From the NCBI GenBank assembly GCA_029288195.1, contig JARFPR010000447.1:1-6991 (forward strand): a DNA stretch of 6,991 nucleotides, in the 5' to 3' direction. Within the stretch, counting starts at the first letter, position 1, and the number at the start of each line of letters is the position of its first letter. Below, piece after piece: positions 1 through 5,923 of this stretch. The position numbers and the translations under genes are program-made. The notes beneath the pieces are model-generated. The model worked only from the letters and a program-made list of their open reading frames with translations, was not told where the DNA came from and did no database searches. The stretch comes from Gammaproteobacteria bacterium (GTDB taxonomy: Bacteria > Pseudomonadota > Gammaproteobacteria > GCA-001735895).

Positions 1-101
1 CCCCCCCCCCCCCCCCCCCCCCCCCCCCAGAACCAACCACACCCCCCCATACGAGATTGCACGAGAAGTCTCGTGGGCTCGGAGATGTGTATAAGACACA
101 G
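1..101. other. Sequencing adapter / poly-C artefact at contig end
   Basis: This stretch is library-preparation sequence, not genome. Positions 68-101 match the Nextera (Tn5) read-2 transposase adapter, including its mosaic end, with one mismatch at 97 (C where the adapter has G). Positions 48-57 read CATACGAGAT, the inner end of the Illumina P7 oligonucleotide. The 10 nt between them (58-67) have the size and place of an i7 index. Outward of that, 1-47 is poly-C plus a degraded C-rich stretch. Read on the minus strand this is insert, adapter, index, P7, then poly-G, the usual signature of read-through on two-colour Illumina chemistry. Real sequence therefore begins at about 102. Confidence 0.96.
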
Positions 102-132
102 GATCTTATTCAAATGCCGACTCTGGATTTAG

Positions 133-228
133 CTTGCAAAAGTCGCTCCCAACCGGCGCAAGCGCCGGTTGGTCCATCCGTGGAATCGCTTGGACCTCGG
201 CATCCATGCCTCGGTACACTTTTGCGAG
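133..228. repeat. Cloverleaf-like inverted-repeat element 1
   Basis: The outer arms GCAAAAGT (136-143) and ACTTTTGC (218-225) are perfect complements, and extend to 133/228 if one T-G wobble is allowed. They enclose a perfect 11-bp hairpin (149-159 with 162-172, core CCGGCGC), a small TCCA/TGGA hairpin (173-184) and a GGCA-TCCA-TGCC hairpin (199-210). The last loop carries CATCCAT (201-207), the reverse complement of the ATGGATG found in the loops of elements 2 and 3, so this copy appears to lie in the opposite orientation. The type resembles REP/MITE-like dispersed elements; the function is unknown. Confidence 0.6.
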
Positions 229-332
229 GATTATCCCTAGAGGGCTGAATATTCAATACCAGATATCTCGATAGAACAGATCAAAATTAGGTAGGCAACC
301 GGTGAAGGGCCTCGTGACGTAAAGGCTGGGTG

Positions 333-441
333 CCGAAAAAGCAATAAGTTTGCAGGGTCAGGCCGCATGGACGCGGCCTGTGGCGAGTCGAGGTATGGAT
401 GCCGAGTCTCGCCTTGCCCTTCAAACTTATTGCTTTTTCGG
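333..441. repeat. Cloverleaf-like inverted-repeat element 2
   Basis: A perfect 20-bp inverted repeat joins 333-352 (starts CCGAAAAAGC) to 422-441. After one mismatch (353/421) the stem continues for four pairs and one wobble, to 358/416. Inside are two hairpins side by side. The first is CAGGCCGC (359-366) with GCGGCCTG (373-380) around loop ATGGAC. The second is GGCGAG (382-387) with CTCGCC (408-413), enclosing GGTA-TGGA-TGCC (393-403 region). The folded form is a Y-shaped three-way junction. Short flanking matches (309-314 with 455-460; 324-327 with 444-447) may extend the element. Confidence 0.8.
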
Positions 442-543
442 GAAGCCGCAGGCCCGAGGCGTCGGACCGACCCAGTCAGTCAAAAGGTCCTGCATCGGTT
501 GCCATCGTGGAAGGCTTAAGAAGCTTGATTGCCGAGGTGTGGG

Positions 544-638
544 CATCGGGAATTGTTTGCGAGACGCTGCGCAACAGGGATGTTGCGCGCGAGCCTACAT
601 GGATGTATTCACGGCGCTCTCGCAAACAATTCCCGATG
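544..638. repeat. Cloverleaf-like inverted-repeat element 3 next to znuB
   Basis: A perfect 21-bp inverted repeat joins 544-564 (starts CATCGGGAAT) to 618-638. Inside are two hairpins. The first is GCGCAACA (569-576) with TGTTGCGC (581-588) around a GGGA loop. The second is GCC (593-595) with GGC (613-615), enclosing TACA-TGGA-TGTA (596-607). The architecture is the same as element 2, but the arm sequence is unrelated. The near edge is 20 nt past the znuB stop codon, so a znuB transcript would run into it. No T-run follows, so it is not a standard intrinsic terminator, although such a stem could still stop or stabilise the mRNA. Confidence 0.8.
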
Positions 639-658
639 ACCGCACCGAATCGGAGGGA

Positions 659-1471
659 TTATTCGAGGTGGGGTTTGAGGCTGCGGGTAACGACGAGGGT
701 CAGGAGCAGCAACAGGGTGGCGCTGACGACGATGGCGGGGCCGGTCTGCCAGTCGAAATGAAAGGAGCCGGTGATACCGCCAGCGAGTGCGGCAAGGCCA
801 TAGAGTCCGCTGATAAAGACCATTTGCTCGGGGCTGCGACTGAACAGGCGCGCGCTCGTGGTCGGGATAACCAGCATCGCCGCAATCAGCAACACGCCCA
901 TGACCTTCATCATTACCGCCACCAGCAATGCAATCATGATGTACATCAGGAACTGGACATTGCGCACTTCGATGCCCTCGGCCTGCGCGATTTCACGGCT
1001 GACCGAGACCGCGACAAACGAGCGCCAGTGATGCAGCAATACAAACAGCAATAGCATCGTGGTCACCAGTAAAGTCAATAAGTCGCTGGTGGTGGTGGCG
1101 AGTAGATCGCCAAATAAAATTGCCTCGAGGTTAACCGTATTCGCGGGCAGCAAGCCTACCAGGATGATGCCACCTGCAAGCCCGGTGTGGGAAATAATCG
1201 CAAGCGTGGTCTCGGAAAGGGCGGTATTGAAGCTGGTTACCCGGCTAAGCGAAAACACGATTAGCAGGGCCACAGCCAACACGCCGAATATGGGTTGCAC
1301 CTGCAGCAGCAATCCGAGGCCAACCCCCATGACCGCTGCATGTCCGAGGGTATCGCTAAGAAATGCAAGTCGCTGCCACACCATCAGGCATCCCATGGGC
1401 GCCGCAATAGTGACCATGATGAGGCCTGCAATCACGGCGCGCACCACGAAATCATCGAGCCATTCAGTCAT
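659..1471 (-). CDS. znuB: Zinc ABC transporter permease ZnuB
   Basis: This is the inner-membrane channel subunit that takes Zn2+ handed over by periplasmic ZnuA and moves it into the cytoplasm, driven by ZnuC. The 270-residue product (E. coli ZnuB is about 261) is almost wholly hydrophobic. Membrane stretches lie near residues 9-33, 45-76 (two), 89-108, 130-149, 172-204 (two), 217-237 and 244-262. Family landmarks include the VVWQR-like MVWQRLAFLSDTLGHA segment (30-45), FGDLLA (120-125) and VIPTTSARLFSRSPEQM (201-217), which closely parallels the E. coli protein. The ATG at 1471 is preferred over an upstream in-frame ATG at 1570, because the latter adds about 33 non-homologous residues inside znuC. 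The start overlaps the znuC stop by 8 nt (ATGACTGA), implying translational coupling. It is the last gene of zur-znuC-znuB. Confidence 0.95.
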   Translation of the reverse strand: MTEWLDDFVVRAVIAGLIMVTIAAPMGCLMVWQRLAFLSDTLGHAAVMGVGLGLLLQVQPIFGVLAVALLIVFSLSRVTSFNTALSETTLAIISHTGLAGGIILVGLLPANTVNLEAILFGDLLATTTSDLLTLLVTTMLLLFVLLHHWRSFVAVSVSREIAQAEGIEVRNVQFLMYIMIALLVAVMMKVMGVLLIAAMLVIPTTSARLFSRSPEQMVFISGLYGLAALAGGITGSFHFDWQTGPAIVVSATLLLLLTLVVTRSLKPHLE

Positions 1472-2216
1472 GCCGATGCCCCGAGGTTTTACCCGAAACA
1501 TCGTGCTCGTGATCGTGGTTATGGGTATAGATTGCGATTGAATCAGACGCCTGCTGTCCGAACAATGCAAGATATTCCGGATGCTGGCTAACCGATTCGG
1601 GCAGACCCGAGCAACACAGGTGCTGGTTCAGGCAAAGCACCTGGTCGGTTTGCGACATGACCAGGTGTAAATCATGCGAAACCAGTAACACCGCGCATTG
1701 CAACTGGTCACGCAGTTCGCCGATTAACTGGTACATTCTGATCTCTCCGCTGACATCAACCCCCGCGGTCGGTTCATCGAGTACGATCAGGTCAGGCTGC
1801 CCAAGCGTGGTACGGGCCAGCAATACCCGCTTTAACTCACCCTCTGACAATGAGCGCACCTGTCGTTGTTTCAGGTAGGTAACCTCGGTCTGGGCCAGGG
1901 CACGATCGAGCTCCTGGTCGGTAGAGCTATAGGTTAATTGCAGCAGGCGCTCAACGCTAAGTGGCATTAGCGTATTGACATAAACTTTTTGTGGCAGATA
2001 ACCAATCCGCAAACCGGGCATGCGCTCGATTTCACCCTCGAAGTCGCCGATCAGGCCATTGACGATATTGGTCAGGGTGGTTTTTCCGGCACCGTTCGGC
2101 CCGATGATTGTCGTAATCTCGGCGCGCCGCAATTCGAAACTGATGTCATCGAGGATCTGACGCTTACCCAGCGTCAAGCTTAAATGGCGCGCGCGAACCA
2201 GTAATTCAGCCTGCAT
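1464..2216 (-). CDS. znuC: Zinc ABC transporter ATP-binding protein ZnuC
   Basis: This is the cytoplasmic ATPase that powers zinc import through ZnuB. The 250-residue product matches E. coli ZnuC (251) in length. Walker A is GPNGAGKTT (39-47), the Q-loop glutamine is in YLPQK (Q76), Walker B is LIVLDEPT (143-150), and the switch histidine is H181 in VSHDLHLVM. The signature reads LSEGE (123-127), whereas the family normally has LSGGE, so the first glycine is replaced by glutamate. The tail IYTHNHDHEHD (229-239) matches the His-rich ZnuC tail known in E. coli and probably binds zinc. The ATG at 2216 is chosen because homology to ZnuC starts there; a more upstream ATG at 2273 lies well inside zur. 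The start overlaps the end of zur by 11 nt and the stop overlaps znuB by 8 nt. Confidence 0.95.
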   Translation of the reverse strand: MQAELLVRARHLSLTLGKRQILDDISFELRRAEITTIIGPNGAGKTTLTNIVNGLIGDFEGEIERMPGLRIGYLPQKVYVNTLMPLSVERLLQLTYSSTDQELDRALAQTEVTYLKQRQVRSLSEGELKRVLLARTTLGQPDLIVLDEPTAGVDVSGEIRMYQLIGELRDQLQCAVLLVSHDLHLVMSQTDQVLCLNQHLCCSGLPESVSQHPEYLALFGQQASDSIAIYTHNHDHEHDVSGKTSGHRHD

Positions 2217-2703
2217 GTTTCTGACACTGCGCGCAGATCCCGGTGATTTCGACGACTGAATGGTCGACTGCAAAGCCCAGGTTATCTGCTTCGACTAGTA
2301 GGGCAGGATCCCTACCTTCAAGTTCAGCCACCTGCTCGCAATCACGGCAAATCAGGAACTGGGCGGTGCACTGATGCCCCGGATGTACGCAGGAAATGAA
2401 TGCGTTCCTGCTTTCGATCCGGTGAATCAATCCCTCCGACATCAGGAAATCGAGCGCGCGATAAACGATAGGCGGGGCAATTCTTGCGGCTGGATTGGCC
2501 CGGTTGAGCTCGGCAAGGATATCATAGGCACCCATGGGCTGGTGACTGGCAAGCAGGATTTCGAGCACCTGCCTGCGCCGCGACGTCAGGCGCAGCTTGC
2601 GTGCTTCGCATAACTGCCTGGCTTCGGACAACAGTTGGCGCTGGCAGCGACCATGGTCGTGCTTGCGAAAAGCAATATCGACAGACTTAGTTTTTCGGGC
2701 CAT
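2206..2703 (-). CDS. zur: Zinc uptake regulator Zur (Fur family)
   Basis: This is a DNA-binding repressor that uses Zn2+ as co-repressor to shut off zinc uptake genes. At 165 residues it is close to E. coli Zur (171). The N-terminal winged-helix domain covers about residues 25-98, with the recognition helix near APPIVYRALDFLMSEG (76-91). The C-terminal metal and dimerisation part has the structural zinc cysteine pairs C119/C122 (CRDC) and C157/C160 (CAQC), plus HPGHQC (107-112), typical of Zur rather than iron-sensing Fur. Its position as first gene of zur-znuC-znuB, opposite znuA, supports zinc specificity. The start is fixed by an in-frame TAA a few codons upstream. No Shine-Dalgarno is visible and the Zur palindrome begins only 3 nt upstream of the ATG, so the gene is probably autoregulated. 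Confidence 0.95.
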   Translation of the reverse strand: MARKTKSVDIAFRKHDHGRCQRQLLSEARQLCEARKLRLTSRRRQVLEILLASHQPMGAYDILAELNRANPAARIAPPIVYRALDFLMSEGLIHRIESRNAFISCVHPGHQCTAQFLICRDCEQVAELEGRDPALLVEADNLGFAVDHSVVEITGICAQCQKHAG

Positions 2704-2706
2704 TGT

Positions 2707-2719
2707 GTTATATTATAAC
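2707..2719. promoter_or_regulatory. Zur operator between zur and znuA
   Basis: GTTATATTATAAC is a perfect palindrome around T2713 and matches the core GTTATANTATAAC of the known gammaproteobacterial Zur box. It lies in the 53-bp divergent intergenic region, so one bound Zur dimer (or pair of dimers) could repress both zur-znuCB and znuA. Symmetry weakens outside the 13-bp core. Confidence 0.9.
2712..2717 (-). promoter_or_regulatory. Probable -10 element of zur-znuCB
   Basis: Read on the minus strand this is a consensus TATAAT hexamer inside the Zur palindrome. It ends 8 nt before the zur ATG, so transcription would start about at the start codon, giving a leaderless or nearly leaderless mRNA. 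No good -35 is seen at 16-18 nt spacing. The overlap with the operator fits direct occlusion by Zur. Confidence 0.5.
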
Positions 2720-2744
2720 GTAACTGACTTTTTCGCCACGCCTC

Positions 2745-2750
2745 TATACT
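2745..2750 (+). promoter_or_regulatory. Possible -10 element of znuA
   Basis: TATACT matches five of six bases of the -10 consensus and ends 6 nt before the znuA ATG, again predicting a start of transcription at or very near the start codon. A weak -35-like CTGACT (2724-2729) lies 15 nt upstream, next to the Zur box. No Shine-Dalgarno sequence precedes the ATG. Confidence 0.4.
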
Positions 2751-2756
2751 CCTCGA

Positions 2757-3575
2757 ATGCGTTTTCTTATCCTGCTGTTATGTCTGCAATCTGCAGCACT
2801 CTGTGCCGCGCCGCGCGTGGTTACTTCGATACCACCGCTGCATGAATTGACCGCAGCAATAATGAAGGGCGTCGGAGATCCTGCCTTGATCATCAAGGAC
2901 CATGCTTCCGCACACCATTTTGCTTTCAAACCCTCACACATGATATCGCTGCAGCAGGCCGATCTGGTTATCTGGGTTGGACGTCAGTTTGAGGCCGGGT
3001 TTAACCGGGTACCGGATGTTTTACCTCCTTCGGCACAACAACTTGAACTAATGCACGAGCTTGACATCGAGAATGACGACGGCCATTTCTGGTACTCTCC
3101 AGAACTATTGCTGCGCAGTGTCGAAATCATTCTGGCCGCGCTCACCAAACTGGATTCCGAGAATCGCGCACAATACAAAGTAAATGCTGAAAGCCTGATC
3201 GAGGCTATAAAAACCTGGCGCGAGAACAAACAAAACCAATGGCATAGCCGTCAACCACGATTTATTACCGATCACGAGTTTACAGCCCATTTCGAAGCTG
3301 AGATGGGAATTAAGGCTATTGCCACAATTCATGATCAGCACGACAGTCAGGGTGGTTTCAAGGATCTTAATCGAATCGAAAGCTCGCTGCGCACAAACCC
3401 TGCAGCCTGTTTACTGACACTGGAAAGCCCTGCCTCTCCGCTGGCTCAAAGCCTGGCACAGAAATATCAATTACAGATCGTCAACGTGCTAACGATTGCA
3501 GCAACCAATTCGCAATCTCCACTTACCTTACAACGTCTCGACCAACTCAGCATGGCGTTACGAAACTGTCTTTAA
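2757..3575 (+). CDS. znuA: Periplasmic zinc-binding protein ZnuA
   Basis: This is the high-affinity zinc-binding protein (cluster A-I, SBP_bac_9 family) that delivers Zn2+ to ZnuBC. The 272-residue precursor begins with a signal peptide (MRFLILLLCLQSAALCA, cleavage near residue 17-18); there is no good lipobox. The three metal histidines are H53 in SAHHFAFKPS, H110 in DGHFWYSP, and H173 in TDHEFTAHFE, each matching a family position. The His-rich loop that E. coli ZnuA carries between the first two ligand segments is absent, and a short acidic ELDIENDD (101-108) sits in its place, which explains the small size (E. coli about 310). The usual C-terminal aspartate ligand is not obvious. It is transcribed away from zur-znuCB, with the Zur box between. 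Confidence 0.9.
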   Translation: MRFLILLLCLQSAALCAAPRVVTSIPPLHELTAAIMKGVGDPALIIKDHASAHHFAFKPSHMISLQQADLVIWVGRQFEAGFNRVPDVLPPSAQQLELMHELDIENDDGHFWYSPELLLRSVEIILAALTKLDSENRAQYKVNAESLIEAIKTWRENKQNQWHSRQPRFITDHEFTAHFEAEMGIKAIATIHDQHDSQGGFKDLNRIESSLRTNPAACLLTLESPASPLAQSLAQKYQLQIVNVLTIAATNSQSPLTLQRLDQLSMALRNCL

Positions 3576-3622
3576 AAGAAGGCGCGAATAAACCCACTGA
3601 ATACACCTAGAACCAGATTCGA

Positions 3623-3651
3623 TTGCTAACTTCGCGGGCAGCCGTTACATT
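3623..3651 (+). promoter_or_regulatory. Weak candidate promoter for sat
   Basis: TTGCTA (3623-3628) and TACATT (3646-3651) are separated by 17 nt, each matching four of six consensus bases, and lie about 30 nt upstream of the sat start. The 106-bp gap after znuA shows no terminator hairpin, so read-through from znuA is also possible. Confidence 0.25.
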
Positions 3652-3681
3652 CAATGCAATTAAAATCACCAAGCAACAGCT

Positions 3682-4866
3682 ATGACTAATCCGGTCGGCT
3701 CGGACAGCCTCACTCCTCTCTACGTCTACGACGAATCGATGCGTAATGAACTCATCGAGGAAGCACAGCAACTGCCCTCGGTCGAGATCAGTTCAGCAGC
3801 GGCCGCCAACGCGGTCATGCTCGGTGGCGGTTATTTCACACCACTGCCGGGTTATATGAATCTTGCCGACGCAATGAGTGTTGCCGAGGGCATGCATATG
3901 ACCGACGGCAGTTTCTTCCCGGTGCCAATCCTTAACCTGGTGGAATCGATTGCCGATATCGAGGGCGCCGAGCGAATCGCGCTGCGCGACCCGAACGTCG
4001 CGGGTAACCCGGTAATTGCAATTCAACAGGTTGATGCAATCGAACTGGTCAGCGACGCACAAATGGCGCTAATGACTGAAAAAGTCTATCGCACTGCCGA
4101 CAACGAGCACCCCGGGGTCGATGCATTTAACAGTCACGGACGCTACGCAATCAGTGGCCCGATCCAGGTGCTCAATTTCAGTTACTTCGAAACCGATTTC
4201 CCTGATACTTTCAGAACCGCGGTACAGATCCGCAATGAAATCGAGCAACGCGGCTGGAAGCGCGTGGTTGCATTCCAGACGCGCAACCCGATGCATCTTG
4301 CGCATGAAGAGCTATGCCACATGGCAATGCAGCGACTCGAATGTGACGGGCTCGTGATCCATATGTTGCTGGGCCAACTCAAGCCGGGCGATATTCCGGC
4401 CGACGTGCGCGACGACGCGATTCGCACCATGGTGCGACTGTACTTCCCGGAAAACAGCGCCATCGTTACCGGTTACGGATTTGATATGCTCTACGCCGGC
4501 CCTCGCGAGGCCGTATTGCATGCCTACTTCCGCCAGAACATGGGCGCGAGTCATTTCATTATCGGTCGCGATCACGCTGGAGTCGGTGATTACTATGGCG
4601 CCTTCGATGCGCAAACAATCTTTGACACCGAGGTCCCGCCTGATGCGCTCGAAATTGAAATCTTCCGTGCCGACCATACCGCGTGGTCGACAAAATTGAA
4701 CCGGGTGGTGATGATGAACGAAGCACCGGATCACAGCAAAGAGGATTTCGTCCTGCTTTCCGGAACCCGGGTGCGTGAAATGCTGAGCGAAGGTATCGCA
4801 CCACCGAAGGAATTTTCACGCCCCGAAGTCGCTGAAATCCTGATCAACTACTATCAATCTCTGTAA
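3682..4866 (+). CDS. sat: Sulfate adenylyltransferase (ATP sulfurylase), Sat
   Basis: Sat interconverts ATP plus sulfate and APS plus pyrophosphate in the cytoplasm. It activates sulfate, or in sulfur oxidisers runs in reverse to make ATP from APS. The 394 residues have the usual length of the single-subunit family: a PUA-like N-terminal domain (about 1-165) and a nucleotidyltransferase domain (about 170-394). Motifs are QTRNPMHLAH (199-208), GRDHAGVGD (295-303) and LSGTRVREML (359-368). The family motif is normally MHRAH; here Leu replaces Arg at 204. The sequence lacks the cysteine-rich zinc motif of many bacterial Sat proteins and has DHTAWSTKLNRVVMM (331-345), which, from memory, resembles Allochromatium-type oxidative Sat. 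The start is supported by the family-like N-terminus PVGSDSLTPLYVYD. No aprAB or dsr gene is in the window, so direction of use is inferred. Confidence 0.95.
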   Translation: MTNPVGSDSLTPLYVYDESMRNELIEEAQQLPSVEISSAAAANAVMLGGGYFTPLPGYMNLADAMSVAEGMHMTDGSFFPVPILNLVESIADIEGAERIALRDPNVAGNPVIAIQQVDAIELVSDAQMALMTEKVYRTADNEHPGVDAFNSHGRYAISGPIQVLNFSYFETDFPDTFRTAVQIRNEIEQRGWKRVVAFQTRNPMHLAHEELCHMAMQRLECDGLVIHMLLGQLKPGDIPADVRDDAIRTMVRLYFPENSAIVTGYGFDMLYAGPREAVLHAYFRQNMGASHFIIGRDHAGVGDYYGAFDAQTIFDTEVPPDALEIEIFRADHTAWSTKLNRVVMMNEAPDHSKEDFVLLSGTRVREMLSEGIAPPKEFSRPEVAEILINYYQSL

Positions 4867-4921
4867 ATAAAACCAGCACTTATGCTAGATCGCAGGCAGT
4901 GTCTTTGCGATACTCCGCACT

Positions 4922-5923
4922 ATGTCTGAAGCAGCACTAACACCGGGTCACTCGTTCGCACTGGATGACCTCAAAAACCTCACCGACAGCGAAATGCTGC
5001 GGGTAAACCAGGTAATTACCGACAACCTGGCGTCAGAGGTGGTACTGATCAACCAGCTTAGTCAGCATATTATTCTCAGCGGTGGCAAACGCCTGCGTCC
5101 GATGCTGGTTATCCTCGCCGCTAAAACCTGTCGATACCAGGGAGAGGAAGATGCGTTGCTCGCCGCGGTGATCGAATTTATTCACACCGCGACCCTGCTG
5201 CATGACGATGTAGTCGATGACTCCGATATGCGTCGCGGCAAGGAAACGGCAAGCGCGATCTGGGGCAATGAAGCCGCGGTACTGGTCGGTGATTACCTTT
5301 ATTCCCGCGCATTCCAGATGATGGTGCGTGCACAGTCGATGCCGATCATGGATTTACTGGCGAACACGACCAATACCATCGCCCAGGGAGAAGTGCTGCA
5401 GCTGCTCAATATTCGTGATCCGAATACCGACGAAGCCAGGTATCACGAGGTGATCTATGCCAAGACCGCCTGCCTGTTCGAGGCCGCGGCCCGCATCGGC
5501 GCCTTGCTCGGAGCAGTGCCCGCGGAACAGGAGCTCGCGTTGCAAACCTACGGCAAGCACCTCGGTGTCGCGTTCCAGCTAATCGACGATGCACTCGATT
5601 ACTCGGCGCAAAGCGATGAACTGGGCAAGAACGTTGGCGACGACCTGGCCGAGGGCAAGCCCACACTGCCGTTAATTCGCGCCATGGAAGTTGGCAATAC
5701 GGACCAGAAAAAACTGATCCGGGATGCAATCGAAAATGGCAGGGCCGATAGTTTTAACGAAATCCACCTGGCCATTCAACAGAGCGGTGCACTGCAGTAC
5801 ACCATTGATAAGGCGCAATCGGAAGCCGAACTGGCCAAACAGCAAATTGCCTGCCTCGAGGAGTCCCCCTATAAACAGGCATTGATCTTTCTGGCGGAAT
5901 ACGCGGTTGAAAGACGCTATTGA
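4922..5923 (+). CDS. ispB: Polyprenyl diphosphate synthase, octaprenyl type (IspB)
   Basis: This trans-prenyltransferase adds isopentenyl units to farnesyl diphosphate to make the long isoprenoid tail of ubiquinone or menaquinone. The 333 residues compare with 323 in E. coli IspB, the N-terminus being about ten residues longer. GGKRLRP (54-60) binds isopentenyl diphosphate. The first Asp-rich motif is LLHDDVVDDSDMRRG (92-106; D95, D96, D99) and the second is LIDDALDY (220-227; D222, D223, D226), followed by GKNVGDDLAEGKPTLP. The small residue A90, five before the first Asp motif, is the same as in E. coli and fits a long product; eight units is an inference. It lies 55 bp after sat and has no evident Shine-Dalgarno. 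Its TGA overlaps the next start by 4 nt. Confidence 0.95.
   Translation: MSEAALTPGHSFALDDLKNLTDSEMLRVNQVITDNLASEVVLINQLSQHIILSGGKRLRPMLVILAAKTCRYQGEEDALLAAVIEFIHTATLLHDDVVDDSDMRRGKETASAIWGNEAAVLVGDYLYSRAFQMMVRAQSMPIMDLLANTTNTIAQGEVLQLLNIRDPNTDEARYHEVIYAKTACLFEAAARIGALLGAVPAEQELALQTYGKHLGVAFQLIDDALDYSAQSDELGKNVGDDLAEGKPTLPLIRAMEVGNTDQKKLIRDAIENGRADSFNEIHLAIQQSGALQYTIDKAQSEAELAKQQIACLEESPYKQALIFLAEYAVERRY

Larger units (their letters stand above)
102..658. other. Gene-free, repeat-rich stretch
   Basis: About 557 bp between the adapter artefact and the znuB stop codon contain no credible gene. The open frames here either run antisense through znuB or cross the inverted repeats and the adapter, and none gives a recognisable protein. 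The main content is three complex inverted-repeat elements, listed separately. The spacers (about 229-332 and 442-543) show only minor symmetry, such as the short palindrome at 461-471. No tRNA, rRNA or clear promoter was seen. Confidence 0.75.

Noticed and set aside
68..101. Tn5-like mosaic end as a transposon terminus
   Set aside because: It is continuous with the Nextera adapter, an index and P7 sequence, so it is a library artefact, not a genomic transposon.
57..248. 63-residue plus-strand open frame near the left end
   Set aside because: It starts inside the index/adapter sequence and runs through repeat element 1; no protein signal.
133..638. CRISPR array
   Set aside because: The repeats are inverted, of different arm sequence and irregularly spaced; there are no direct repeats with uniform spacers.
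544..638. Canonical Rho-independent terminator for znuB
   Set aside because: The stem is long and branched and no U-run follows it on the znuB strand, so only a general structural role is claimed.
350..1054. 234-residue plus-strand open frame, and a 120-residue one at 399-761
   Set aside because: Both run through repeat elements 2 and 3 and then antisense to znuB; composition is that of a shadow frame and no family is recognisable.
1487..1526. His-rich tail of ZnuC as a novelty
   Set aside because: E. coli ZnuC, as recalled, has a similar His-rich tail, so this is an ordinary family feature.
1059..1541. 160-residue plus-strand open frame
   Set aside because: It is entirely antisense to znuB and the end of znuC, whose minus-strand product is clearly real.
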